A stretch of DNA of 64,000 nt, taken from contig NZ_FNPI01000014.1 of assembly GCF_900107275.1 (NCBI RefSeq), positions 89,400 through 153,399 of the forward strand. The letters run 5' to 3'. The stretch comes from Evansella caseinilytica (GTDB lineage Bacteria > Bacillota > Bacilli > Bacillales > Salisediminibacteriaceae). The translations under genes were made by a program, and so were the position numbers. The notes beneath the pieces are model-generated. The model was not told where the DNA came from and did no database searches. It was given only the letters and a program-made list of their open reading frames with translations. Shown here piece after piece: positions 50,141-59,163 of the stretch (positions are counted from its first letter, which is position 1; each line of letters opens with the position of its first letter).

Positions 50141-50968
50141 ATGAAGAAAATTTTATTACCTTTCCTTGCTGCCGCTTCGCTTTTATTTATGGCAGCTTGC
50201 AGCAGTGAAAACGCATCAGGAGATGATCTATCAGTTGAGGAAATATTGAATGAATCGATCAAAGCCATGGAAAATCTGACAAGTTATTCAACCGTTATTG
50301 AAACAAAACAGAACATGAGCGGTGCAGATAATGAAAACTACGCTATTGATGCGAATATTGAAATGGATTTGGCCATAGATCCGCTGGCGTTTTCTCAGAA
50401 AACAACAATGGACTTGGGAGAACTTGGCGATGAAATGTCATACAGTGCTTATTTCTCTGAAGAGCAAGGCTATTTTATGGAGGACCCAATGTCTGGCGGA
50501 TGGTTGAAATTCCCTGATGAATTATTCGGTGATCTTGTCAACCTTTCCGATGCCCAGCTTAGTCCTGAAGAACAGCTACTTCCTTTTAAAGACTATATTT
50601 CCGAACTGTCAGTTGCTGCTGAAGGTGACTACTACATCATCAAGCTGAAAGGTGACGGAGCAGATATGGAAGCTCTCGCCGATTTGGTCAGCGGATTGGC
50701 TGGAGAAGGCATGACTGAATCACTGGCAGGTGTCACGATTAATGAATTGGAATACGAGATCAAAATCGACAGCGAAACATATTATCAGAAGGAAGCAACT
50801 ATTTTTATGGATATGAGTATGAGCGTTATGGGTGAAGAGGTGAACATCAAACAAGATATTCACCTAGTATTAAGCAATTTCAATGACATGGATGACATCA
50901 CCATTCCACAGGATGTCATTGACAATGCCGTGGAATTGGATGATGCTGATCTGTTTGGCGATTTTTAA
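50141..50968 (+). CDS. DUF6612-like lipoprotein
   Basis: A 275-residue lipoprotein: signal peptide with lipobox LFMAAC (Cys20), then a Ser/Asp stretch. The body begins SVEEILNESIKAMENLTSYS and alternates strands (TVIETKQNMSG, YAIDANIEMDLAIDPLAFSQ), ending DDITIPQDVIDNAVELDDAD. This is like the LolA/LppX-fold lipoproteins of Bacillus. It may carry hydrophobic molecules at the membrane face. A worn copy of its 3' end lies at 60415. An ATTGGAGG site precedes the ATG. Confidence 0.8.
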   Translation: MKKILLPFLAAASLLFMAACSSENASGDDLSVEEILNESIKAMENLTSYSTVIETKQNMSGADNENYAIDANIEMDLAIDPLAFSQKTTMDLGELGDEMSYSAYFSEEQGYFMEDPMSGGWLKFPDELFGDLVNLSDAQLSPEEQLLPFKDYISELSVAAEGDYYIIKLKGDGADMEALADLVSGLAGEGMTESLAGVTINELEYEIKIDSETYYQKEATIFMDMSMSVMGEEVNIKQDIHLVLSNFNDMDDITIPQDVIDNAVELDDADLFGDF

Positions 50969-50981
50969 TAGCGTTTGAAGG

Positions 50982-51020
50982 GGAGCCCCGTAAGCCCAGC
51001 TTTCGCGGGCTCCTTTTTTG
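50982..51020 (+). terminator. Terminator after the DUF6612-like gene
   Basis: GGAGCCC (50982-50988) pairs with GGGCTCC (51007-51013) followed by TTTTTTG. Confidence 0.75.
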
Positions 51021-51062
51021 TTTGCTGCTATGTCCTCCTTTTGAATTAACACTAACACTATT

Positions 51063-51250
51063 AGAGCGTATTCAAAAAGGGCAATGATTCCGCTCGATGC
51101 GTCCCAATTCCGCCGTTGCCCATAGGACGTGGGCAACGGCGGAATGTCACCGAGAAAAACACTCCTAGCTGACTTAAAAAGAATGCCTCGGCTCCACTCA
51201 TTACACCGTGTTTGTTCCAAAAGATAAAAGCGTTCTTTTTAAACAAACAC
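51063..51250. repeat. Dispersed repeat (GCAATGG element plus TTTGTTC hairpin)
   Basis: Starts AGAGCGTATTCAAAAAGGGC, contains a perfect hairpin CCGCCGTTGCCCA/TGGGCAACGGCGG-like (51108-51144) and ends with GTTTGTTCCAAAAGATAAAA ... TTTAAACAAACACT. The same plan is at 5200-5405, 32378, 53812 and 60106. Confidence 0.75.
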
Positions 51251-51294
51251 TATTAAAAATGGGAGAGAGCTCCCTGTAGAAACAAGATCTGTAT

Positions 51295-52191
51295 TTAGAG
51301 ACGACACTCATCATAAAAAGCTGCAATAAAGCGCTTCATATTAAGGCGTGTGGCAAGTGGCCTATCCTGATTAGAATAGTCGGTTGTGATGGCGTTAATA
51401 CGTGACTGGATCTGGTCAAGGTCAAAAAACTTCATGCCATAATGTTCAAACTTTGGGTGGGTCATATCCATGGCTCCCAGTGAAGTTATATGGTTGAATG
51501 ATTGTTGAATGGCACGTCTGACCCGCTGTTCTGTTGCCTTTATTTCTTTTCTAGACGGGATATCCTCACCAGTTTTAACAGCTGTGGCCATCTTCCATAA
51601 CTCTTTAAGAGGTGGTATAGATATCACATGTTGATCTTTCAGCAATTTGACAATAATTTGGATATCCTCTGCCCCTTTTTCATGGCGAATGCCCAGATCG
51701 GACAGGATTTGTCCAGAAAGGCAAGGGGTAGCGTCGCTACTGTTTGAATCGTTGTCTGTCCACACTGAATCTTCATCAGGACATAGTTTCAGAGAATTTC
51801 TTATTTGATCTAACGACATCTCAAGACGTCGACTTTTTTCAATCCGTTTTAAAACAGAGATCACTTCCAGCCGATTCACCGGTTTTGTAATATACGCTTC
51901 CGCTTTGTTTTGATACGCATCTGCAATGATATCTTTTGTTTCCACCTGTGAGAGCATTACAGCTTTTCCTCTGAAATCAGGATGAATGGCCTTCAAAGTT
52001 TCAATGCCATCCCGTTCAGGCATAAGAAGATCAATCATTAATATATCAACCTGATGATCATTAAGCATTTTGGCATGGATTTGATTGCCATCTTCAGCCA
52101 TGCCTCCAATCTCTGCCCCCAGCTCGGTTTCAAGTATATTTACCAACATGCTCCGGATTGCAGGGTCATCATCTACAATGAAATATTTCAT
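51295..52191 (-). CDS. Response regulator of the GlnL (YcbB) type
   Basis: A 298-residue regulator. Receiver: VDDDP acidic pair, phospho-Asp D54 (LMIDLLMPERDG), Lys in AYITKPVNRLE. The C-terminal part (about 155-298) resembles the YcbB domain (ILSDLGIRHEKGAEDIQIIV, EQRVRRAIQQSFNHITSLGA, HPKFEHYGMKFFD), found in B. subtilis GlnL, which activates glutamine-use genes. Its ATG overlaps the kinase stop by 4 bp. The target here is probably the divergent dcu-aspA-sdh operon. Confidence 0.85.
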   Translation of the reverse strand: MKYFIVDDDPAIRSMLVNILETELGAEIGGMAEDGNQIHAKMLNDHQVDILMIDLLMPERDGIETLKAIHPDFRGKAVMLSQVETKDIIADAYQNKAEAYITKPVNRLEVISVLKRIEKSRRLEMSLDQIRNSLKLCPDEDSVWTDNDSNSSDATPCLSGQILSDLGIRHEKGAEDIQIIVKLLKDQHVISIPPLKELWKMATAVKTGEDIPSRKEIKATEQRVRRAIQQSFNHITSLGAMDMTHPKFEHYGMKFFDLDQIQSRINAITTDYSNQDRPLATRLNMKRFIAAFYDECRL

Positions 52192-53474
52192 GGAATACCC
52201 TCCTCAATAGTTAATGTGACAGGTAAATGAATGTTAAACTCTGTCCATGAATAAGCAACCGACTTCACAAGGTCAATTTTTCCATAATGTTCTTCGATGA
52301 CCTGTTTTATATGAGACAGTCCAATGCCGTTTGATGGCACACCGGCATCGTTAAATTTTGTTGTAAATCCGGGAGAGAAAATAATATCAAGAAATTTCTC
52401 AGGGATTCCCGGGCCGTTGTCTACAATACTGAATGATATATAACCTTGCTGTTCTCCGCTTTTCGCTACGATGGTGATTTTCCCTGTCCCTTCTATTGAT
52501 TCGACTGCATTAGCAACTAAATTATTCAATATGGAAAGCAAAAAGTAGGAATGGAATGTAACTGGAGGACAATTTATCTGTACATCAAAATCTACCTCTT
52601 TCTTAAGGAAAGCGGCATAAGAAGTATTTATCCTCTCAACGAGAAAAATGATGTCTTTGGCTGGGAGCCGTTCTGTAAACTCCTTCCTGTTTATCAAGTT
52701 TGAGAGACTTGCATAAATTCGCTGCCCATCCTTTTTACACTCATGCATCTTTCCGGATATCTGCAGAAGTTTGCGACTAAACTCTTTGTTCCCTTGATCT
52801 TGCAATTTTTTGGAAAGATAATAGCTTTCAAATGTCGCGCTCTCTGAAGTGTGAATCGATTTTTTCAATTGGATCAACTCCACATACAAATCAGAGATCA
52901 CGAGCAGAATTTCGTCATTTTTCTTCCGGTGAGCACGTTCTCTAACCTGCAATTCGCGATAAAGAAACATCATATAAATCCCCATGACAAAAAAACTCCG
53001 GATCATAGCGACAATCATCACAGTAGCGAGCAGATTTGCAGTAACCGGAAGATCGAGAATAAGATACCTTGCCAATAGCTCTGATGCACTTGAAGATATT
53101 TCAAGCAAACAGGCAAACAGTCCGATAAACACTGGTTTCGTCGTGTATTTTTGAACGGAAATTACGTGGAATAAAACCCCGTATGTCAGGTAGTAGCCAA
53201 GAACAGGCAAGTGGAATGGCAGGACTGCCGCCAGTTCTCCTGCTTCTTCCAACCCCAGTATGACACGGAAAGTAACGACACTGATTCCAGTCAGAAGTCC
53301 GACAAGAGGTGCGTTTACCGTTTTAAAGTATAACAGGAGAAGGAGTAGGACAGGTGTGGCAAAACTGACCCTGAGATCAACCGCCAGGGGGTAAAACTGA
53401 AACTCACCTGCCACTGGAACGAGAATCATAAAAATGATGTAAGAAATGATACGTTTCATTTTGGCAGAACGCAC
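52188..53474 (-). CDS. Sensor histidine kinase of the GlnK (YcbA) type
   Basis: A kinase of 428 residues. The N-terminal 180 residues contain about six membrane helices. The cytoplasmic part has a coiled region, a possible phospho-His in GKMHECKKDGQRI, N-box LNNLVANAVESIEG, G1 VDNGPGIPEKF and GIGLSHIK. It lacks a periplasmic sensor loop, so it may sense through the membrane or with the transporter. GTG 53474 follows GAGGGGTGA; TTG/GTG starts up to 53501 are possible. Paired with the GlnL-like regulator. Confidence 0.83.
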   Translation of the reverse strand: MRSAKMKRIISYIIFMILVPVAGEFQFYPLAVDLRVSFATPVLLLLLLYFKTVNAPLVGLLTGISVVTFRVILGLEEAGELAAVLPFHLPVLGYYLTYGVLFHVISVQKYTTKPVFIGLFACLLEISSSASELLARYLILDLPVTANLLATVMIVAMIRSFFVMGIYMMFLYRELQVRERAHRKKNDEILLVISDLYVELIQLKKSIHTSESATFESYYLSKKLQDQGNKEFSRKLLQISGKMHECKKDGQRIYASLSNLINRKEFTERLPAKDIIFLVERINTSYAAFLKKEVDFDVQINCPPVTFHSYFLLSILNNLVANAVESIEGTGKITIVAKSGEQQGYISFSIVDNGPGIPEKFLDIIFSPGFTTKFNDAGVPSNGIGLSHIKQVIEEHYGKIDLVKSVAYSWTEFNIHLPVTLTIEEGIP

Positions 53475-53519
53475 TAAGATCACCCCTCTTTCAACATTCA
53501 CAAATTAGACATTGTTACT

Positions 53520-53535
53520 TTTTGTTACTTTTTGA
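53520..53535. promoter_or_regulatory. GlnL-like direct repeat
   Basis: TTTTGT, four bases, TTTTGA: 11 of 12 positions of the TTTTGT-N4-TTTTGT repeat reported for B. subtilis GlnL (memory). It lies 45 bp upstream of the kinase gene and on the path to the dcu gene. Confidence 0.5.
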
Positions 53536-53613
53536 GGGACTTTGACATTTATCATTACAATCAAACTGAACATTGCAGGTCTTGCTTTCAGCATACCTGA
53601 TTACGCTCAATAT

Positions 53614-53632
53614 TTCACAATTTAATTGTGAA
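53614..53632. promoter_or_regulatory. Perfect 19-bp palindrome in the kinase/dcu gap
   Basis: TTCACAATTTAATTGTGAA. The half ATTGTGAA resembles ResD/redox-regulator half-sites, but the half-site order is opposite to Rex and FNR/CRP consensus sites. The binder is unknown. Confidence 0.4.
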
Positions 53633-53644
53633 TGATTAGTTACA

Positions 53645-53958
53645 AAAGTGTAAGTTCAAAAGGAGACAAACAGGGGCAAGAAGGTCGAGGCGTGGCTGGA
53701 TCAAGCAGCGGAACGTACATGGAAACGTACGTGAGCAGCGGAGCGGCAACGCTAGCGTTGAGATTCGCCGGCAATGTTTCCCGGACTTTTTGAACTTTCT
53801 CTAAAAAAGCATGTGCAAAAAGGCAATGGTTCCGCTCGATGCGCCGGCTACGAGAACCCCACACTCCTAGCCGGCTAGAAAAGAATGCATCGGCTTCACT
53901 CATTGCATCGTGTTTGTTTAAAAAGATAAAAAAACGATCTTTTTGAACAAACACTAAA
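53645..53958. repeat. Three-part repeat mosaic between kinase and dcu genes
   Basis: Family-2 element (53645-53808, AGTTCAAAAGGAGAC ... CCCGGACTTTTTGAACT), GCAATGG element (53812-53908), and TTTGTTTAAAAAGATAAA hairpin (53909-53954). It ends 20 bp before the dcu start, so the hairpin will be in the mRNA leader or the promoter must lie within the repeat. Confidence 0.75.
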
Positions 53959-53977
53959 AGTAAAGGGGGATTTTCTC

Positions 53978-55297
53978 ATGGTAGAATTCTGGATTCAATT
54001 TGCAATCTTGATGGCTTGCATTTTTATTGGCGCCCGTATCAGTGGTGTAGGTCTCGGGGTAATGGGAGGAATCGGCTTAGCAATCTTTGTCTACGGCTTC
54101 GGGTTACAGCCTGCTGATCCGCCAGTGGATGTGATTTTTATGATTCTTGCTGTTATCACTGCAGCCGGAACACTTCAAGCAGCGGGAGGGATGGACTTTT
54201 TAGTATATTTAGCGGAAAAAACGCTAAGACGAAATCCAAAACATATAACATTTATGGCGCCTATTGTTACGTATCTTTTTACATTTTGCGCCGGAACCGG
54301 GCATGTGGCATATGCCGTGCTGCCGGTTATCGCTGAGGTGGCGAAAGAATCCAACGTTCGTCCAGAAAGGCCGCTGGGAATTGCGGTGATTGCTTCACAG
54401 CAGGCCATTACGGCCAGCCCGATTTCAGCAGCAACTGTCACACTTCTGGCACTGCTTGCACCTTTTGATATTTCACTTATGCAAATCCTTATGATCTGTA
54501 TTCCTTCCACATTCATTGCCTGTATGATCGGAGCTTTCGTTTCGAGTAGGCGAGGTGTTGAACTTCCTGATGATCCTGTCTATAAGGAGAGGCTGGAAAA
54601 AGGACTTGTTGAAGTATCAAAAAAGGACAAAGTTTACAAGTTGAATGGCAAATCAAAAGTCGCGGTCGGTTTATTTTTATTAGGCGCCATTCTGGTCGTG
54701 CTTATGGGATCAATGGAGTTTTTGCGACCTGCATGGGAAATAGATGGAGAACTTGTCCGTTTGTCTATGCCATTTACGATTCAAATTATTATGTTAAGTA
54801 TCTCAGCGCTGATGATCCTTATATGTAAACCGAAAGTGGATCAAATTGTGTCGGGGAGTGTGTTTAAAGCGGGAGCAACTGCGGTGGTGGCCATCTTCGG
54901 TATTGCCTGGATGGGTAACACATTCTTCACAGGTAACCAGGAATTGATACAGGAGAATATTCTGGAAATGGTCATGATGGCCCCATGGCTTTTCGCCATT
55001 GCGTTATTTGTTTTATCCATTTTGCTATACAGCCAAGCTGCTACGGTCAGTGCTTTAATGCCTTTAGGTATTTCGCTCGGTATTTCTCCTGTCATGCTAA
55101 TTGCCATGTTCCCTTCTGTAAACGGTTACTTTTTCTTCCCTAACTATGGAACAGTCGTTGCGGCAATTAATTTTGATACGACAGGCACAACCCGAATAGG
55201 TAAATATGTGCTCAATCACAGTTTTATGATCCCTGGACTGATCTCCACTTTTCTAGCTGTTTTCATCGGTATTGTTCTGTCAGTTATTATGTTCTAA
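53978..55297 (+). CDS. Anaerobic C4-dicarboxylate transporter (DcuA/DcuB family)
   Basis: A 439-residue membrane protein of the Dcu family, typical length. It starts with helices at 4-35 and contains the conserved TFCAGTGHVAYAVLPVIAEV and ASQQAITASPISAATVTLLA segments. Dcu carriers exchange fumarate, malate or aspartate for succinate. It is followed by aspartase and an Sdh/Frd complex, so aspartate-in/succinate-out exchange is the natural reading. ATG after AAAGGGGGA. Only about ten helices' worth of hydrophobic sequence was judged by eye. Confidence 0.92.
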   Translation: MVEFWIQFAILMACIFIGARISGVGLGVMGGIGLAIFVYGFGLQPADPPVDVIFMILAVITAAGTLQAAGGMDFLVYLAEKTLRRNPKHITFMAPIVTYLFTFCAGTGHVAYAVLPVIAEVAKESNVRPERPLGIAVIASQQAITASPISAATVTLLALLAPFDISLMQILMICIPSTFIACMIGAFVSSRRGVELPDDPVYKERLEKGLVEVSKKDKVYKLNGKSKVAVGLFLLGAILVVLMGSMEFLRPAWEIDGELVRLSMPFTIQIIMLSISALMILICKPKVDQIVSGSVFKAGATAVVAIFGIAWMGNTFFTGNQELIQENILEMVMMAPWLFAIALFVLSILLYSQAATVSALMPLGISLGISPVMLIAMFPSVNGYFFFPNYGTVVAAINFDTTGTTRIGKYVLNHSFMIPGLISTFLAVFIGIVLSVIMF

Positions 55298-55316
55298 AAA
55301 TGAAAAAGGAGTGTGT

Positions 55317-56741
55317 ATGATGATGAAAGATAATGTAAGACTCGAAAGAGATTTTTTAGGAGAAAAAGAGCTGTCAAATGACTGTTATTACGGGATTCAA
55401 ACTTTAAGAGCTGTAGAAAACTTCCCTATTACCGGACAAAAAATGGATAAAGAATTGATCAGGGGCATGGGAATGGTAAAAAAAGCCGCCGCAAAAGCAA
55501 ACCACCGTGTCGGCCTTTTACCCGCTCATATTGCTGAAGCCATTGAGAAAGCGTCAGATGAAGTTATTGCAGGAAAATGGAATGAGCAATTTATTGTCGA
55601 TCCTATCCAAGGAGGTGCCGGCACTTCAGTAAACATGAATGCAAATGAAGTTATTGCTAACCGCGCACTTGAGATCTTGGGGGAGGATAAAGGAAATATC
55701 TTAATATTGAGCGCCAACTCGCATGTCAATATGTCTCAATCTACTAATGACGCGTTTCCTACAGCGTTCAAGCTAGCACTACTTAATAGAATTAATCAGC
55801 TTCTCCCGGTAATGGAAGCTTTGCATTGTGCTTTTCTTGAAAAAGCTTCAGAATTCCAGGGATATTTAAAAATGGGACGCACCCATTTACAGGACGCTGT
55901 ACCGATTCGACTAGGTCAGGAATTTGGTGCTTATGCAGCAGTATTAGCCCGTGATATCGAACGTATAAGAACGACACGCACGTCATTGTATGAAACTAAC
56001 ATGGGTGCTACAGCAGTAGGAACAGGATTGAATGCGGACCCTGATTATATTCGTATTGTTACGCAGGAATTATCGGACATCAGCGGCTTTCCAATGAAAA
56101 CCTCTGCGAATCTGATAGATGGTACTCAAAATACCGATGTTTACACAACGATATCGGCGGCACTAAAAACATGCATGACCAATTTATCTAAAATTTCCAA
56201 TGACTTACGGTTAATGTCCTCAGGGCCTCGAACAGGCTTAAATGAAATATTGCTTCCACCAAGACAACCTGGTTCGTCTATTATGCCTGGAAAAGTGAAT
56301 CCTGTCATGGCGGAAGTGGTAAATCAAGTGGCATTCAAAGTAATAGGAAATGATTTGACGATTACACTTGCTTCAGAAGCGGGGCAATTTGAGTTAAATG
56401 TTATGGAACCTGTTCTAGTTGCCAGCCTATTAGACTCCATCAACATGATGACGAATGTACTGGAGGTCTTTAACAACTATTGCATTCAGGGAATTGAAGC
56501 TCATGTAGAAAAAATGGAAGAGTATGTGATGAATAGTGTCGGTGTGATTACAGCCATTAACCCGCACGTAGGGTATGAAGCAGCGGCCGCGATAGCAAAA
56601 GAAGCCATCAAAACAGGTCGACCTGTAAGAGAAATCTGTGAAGAACGGGGAGTTTTATCACAAAAGGAATTGGACTTTATTTTAGATCCGTTCGAAATGA
56701 CAAAACCAGGTATTTCAGGAAGAAAATTAAAAGAAGTATAA
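55317..56741 (+). CDS. aspA: Aspartate ammonia-lyase
   Basis: A 474-residue aspartase (B. subtilis AnsB: about 475). It splits aspartate to fumarate and ammonia. The fumarase/aspartase signature GSSIMPGKVNPVMAEVVNQV near 320 carries the catalytic Ser loop; GRTHLQDAVPIRLGQEFGAY and STNDAFPTA bind substrate. The start is the first of three ATGs, 55317, after AAAAGGAG. It is 20 bp after dcu and 15 bp before the cytochrome-b gene. Confidence 0.95.
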   Translation: MMMKDNVRLERDFLGEKELSNDCYYGIQTLRAVENFPITGQKMDKELIRGMGMVKKAAAKANHRVGLLPAHIAEAIEKASDEVIAGKWNEQFIVDPIQGGAGTSVNMNANEVIANRALEILGEDKGNILILSANSHVNMSQSTNDAFPTAFKLALLNRINQLLPVMEALHCAFLEKASEFQGYLKMGRTHLQDAVPIRLGQEFGAYAAVLARDIERIRTTRTSLYETNMGATAVGTGLNADPDYIRIVTQELSDISGFPMKTSANLIDGTQNTDVYTTISAALKTCMTNLSKISNDLRLMSSGPRTGLNEILLPPRQPGSSIMPGKVNPVMAEVVNQVAFKVIGNDLTITLASEAGQFELNVMEPVLVASLLDSINMMTNVLEVFNNYCIQGIEAHVEKMEEYVMNSVGVITAINPHVGYEAAAAIAKEAIKTGRPVREICEERGVLSQKELDFILDPFEMTKPGISGRKLKEV

Positions 56742-56755
56742 AAGAGGTGGCAACA

Positions 56756-57367
56756 GTGAAATCAGATCGAACGTTTTTTTGGCGTAAGCTCCATTCTTTA
56801 TCCGGGCTGATACCTATCGGTGTTTTTCTAATTGTTCATTTTGGTATCAACTATACTGCTTTCTATGGCGAGGAAACATATAATCAGGCAGCAGCGATGA
56901 TGGGAAATCTTCCTTTCCGTTATGTCATGGAACTGTTTATTATTTTTATTCCCCTTCTGTATCATGGCATCTATGGCGTTTATATCGCACGTGAAGCAAA
57001 AAACAATCTATCGGTTTATAAATATGAGAAAAATTGGTATTTCCACTTCCAGCGTTTGTCAGGTATTGTCGTGTTTTTATTTTTAATTTGGCACGTTGGA
57101 ACAACGAGAGTGGCCGCCGCATTTGGAGCGGAAGTGACCTTTGATATGGTAGCAAATCTTGTTGCGAATCCAGTTTATTTGTCCTTTTATCTTATCGGTA
57201 TTCTGATGACCACTTTTCACTTCAGCAACGGGGTCAGAACAATGCTGATTACTTGGGGGATTACGGTTAATCAGAAATCGCAAAATTTCGGGAAAATGCT
57301 CGGTATTGTCCTATTTATTTTGTTGACAGGAATCGGGATGATAGCCATTTTTGCTTTTGTATCTTAA
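56756..57367 (+). CDS. Succinate dehydrogenase/fumarate reductase cytochrome b subunit
   Basis: A 203-residue membrane anchor like B. subtilis SdhC (202). Five helices; heme-binding His are expected in LHSLSG, LIVHFGINY, LLYHGIYGVY, IWHVGTTR and TFHFSNGVR. It joins the flavoprotein and iron-sulfur subunits to menaquinone. The start is GTG 56756 after AGAGGTGG. Di-heme b558 type. Confidence 0.92.
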   Translation: MKSDRTFFWRKLHSLSGLIPIGVFLIVHFGINYTAFYGEETYNQAAAMMGNLPFRYVMELFIIFIPLLYHGIYGVYIAREAKNNLSVYKYEKNWYFHFQRLSGIVVFLFLIWHVGTTRVAAAFGAEVTFDMVANLVANPVYLSFYLIGILMTTFHFSNGVRTMLITWGITVNQKSQNFGKMLGIVLFILLTGIGMIAIFAFVS

Positions 57368-57393
57368 TGGCTGTGAAGAGGAGGGCTTAAAAA

Positions 57394-59163
57394 ATGAAAC
57401 GACAAAAGATAATAGTAGTAGGGGGCGGCCTGGCAGGGCTTATGGCAACAATAAAGATTGTTGAAATGGGGATGGATGTGGATTTACTTTCACTCGTTCC
57501 AGTGAAAAGGTCTCACTCTGTTTGTGCCCAAGGAGGAATTAATGGAGCATGTAACACGAAGGGAGAGAATGACTCACCTTGGGAACATTTTGATGACACG
57601 CTATATGGCGGGGATTTTCTTGCAAACCAGAATCAGGTTTGGGGGATGTGTCAAGCGGCACCGCAAATTATTCATATGTTTGACAGAATGGGCGTCATGT
57701 TTAATAGAACGCCTGAAGGTTTATTGGATTTCCGCCGATTTGGAGGCACTCAGTATCGAAGAACAGCATTTGCAGGCGCCACGACAGGTCAGCAATTACT
57801 TTATGCTCTCGACGAACAAATACGAAAGTTTGAGTCGGAAGGAAGAGTACAAAAATATGAAGGATGGGACTTTGTATCGGCAATCATCGATCATCAGGGG
57901 ATATGCCGAGGAGTAACCGCTCAAGAGCTTTTATCCTTGAAAATACGCGCTTTTAGAGGGGAAGCGGTGATTATGGCGAGCGGTGGTCCTGGGATGATTT
58001 TTGGTCGGTCTACCAACTCACTGATCAACACTGGATCTGCGGCAGGAAAGCTATACAGACAAGGGGCAGCCTATGCCAATGGAGAGTTCATCCAGATTCA
58101 CCCCACAGCTATTCCGGGTGACGACAAACTACGTTTGATGAGTGAGTCTGCAAGAGGGGAAGGGGCAAGGGTTTGGACGTACAAAGATGGTCAACCTTGG
58201 TATTTTCTTGAAGAAAAATACCCTGCATACGGCAACCTCGTTCCACGCGATATTGCAACAAGGGAAATATTTGATGTCTGTGTAAATCAAAACTTGGGCA
58301 TTAACGGAGAAAATATGGTCTACCTTGATGTATCGCACATAGATCCTCAACTTTTGAATATCCGTTTAGGCGGCATTCTTGAGATTTATGAAAAATTCAT
58401 GGGGGACGATCCGAGAAAGGTGCCGATGAAAATATTCCCAGGTGTTCATTATTCAATGGGTGGCCTATGGGTGGATGATAAACAACATACGACAATACCA
58501 GGGCTATTTGCAGCTGGAGAATGTGACTATTCCCAGCACGGTGCAAACAGACTCGGGGCAAATTCGCTGCTTTCTGCTGTATACGGCGGTATGGTCGCCG
58601 GACCGGAAGCCGTCAATTTTGTAAGAAACCAATCCACTTCTTTTGAGGAAGTATCAGAAGTGGTTTTCACAGAACAGCTGAAGCAAGATGAGGAAGAGTT
58701 ATCACAAATTTTAAGTATGTACGGATGCGAAAATGCCTATAAGCTTCATCAGGAGATGGGTAACCTTATGACAGAAAACGTTACCGTCGTTAGAGAAAAC
58801 ACGAAGTTGTTAAGAACGAGCGAGAAGCTCTCGGAAATGATGGAACGCTATGAAAATATCAATATTCATGACACACTTAAATGGCATAATCATGCTGTAT
58901 CTTTTGTGAGAGGACTTCGTGGAATGATGGATCTTGCGAAAGTTATAACGGAAGGGGCGTATTTGCGTAACGAGAGCCGTGGAGCGCACTATAAACCTGA
59001 ATTTCCTGAACGTGACGATAATAACTGGCTTAAAACAACACTTGCTCACTTTAATCCTTCCGAACGAAAGCCGGAATTTAATTATCAAGATGTGGATATT
59101 TCCCTGATTAAACCACGAAAAAGAGATTATACGAAAGGGAAGAAAGTTGGTGTGAAGGAATGA
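57394..59163 (+). CDS. Succinate dehydrogenase/fumarate reductase flavoprotein subunit
   Basis: A 589-residue flavoprotein. VVGGGLAGLMATIKIVE binds FAD, H41 in KRSHSVCAQGGINGA is the covalent FAD His, and HYSMGGLWVDD and the RLGANSLLSAVYGG segment are the substrate and FAD contacts. It interconverts succinate and fumarate at the cytoplasmic face. Being next to dcu and aspA, it likely runs as fumarate reductase under low oxygen; the direction cannot be read from sequence. It overlaps the next gene by 4 bp. Confidence 0.94.
   Translation: MKRQKIIVVGGGLAGLMATIKIVEMGMDVDLLSLVPVKRSHSVCAQGGINGACNTKGENDSPWEHFDDTLYGGDFLANQNQVWGMCQAAPQIIHMFDRMGVMFNRTPEGLLDFRRFGGTQYRRTAFAGATTGQQLLYALDEQIRKFESEGRVQKYEGWDFVSAIIDHQGICRGVTAQELLSLKIRAFRGEAVIMASGGPGMIFGRSTNSLINTGSAAGKLYRQGAAYANGEFIQIHPTAIPGDDKLRLMSESARGEGARVWTYKDGQPWYFLEEKYPAYGNLVPRDIATREIFDVCVNQNLGINGENMVYLDVSHIDPQLLNIRLGGILEIYEKFMGDDPRKVPMKIFPGVHYSMGGLWVDDKQHTTIPGLFAAGECDYSQHGANRLGANSLLSAVYGGMVAGPEAVNFVRNQSTSFEEVSEVVFTEQLKQDEEELSQILSMYGCENAYKLHQEMGNLMTENVTVVRENTKLLRTSEKLSEMMERYENINIHDTLKWHNHAVSFVRGLRGMMDLAKVITEGAYLRNESRGAHYKPEFPERDDNNWLKTTLAHFNPSERKPEFNYQDVDISLIKPRKRDYTKGKKVGVKE

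Noticed and set aside
53614..53632. Rex or FNR site
   Set aside because: The palindrome has the half-sites in the opposite order to TTGTGA...TCACAA and TGTGA-N6-TCACA, so these names do not fit.
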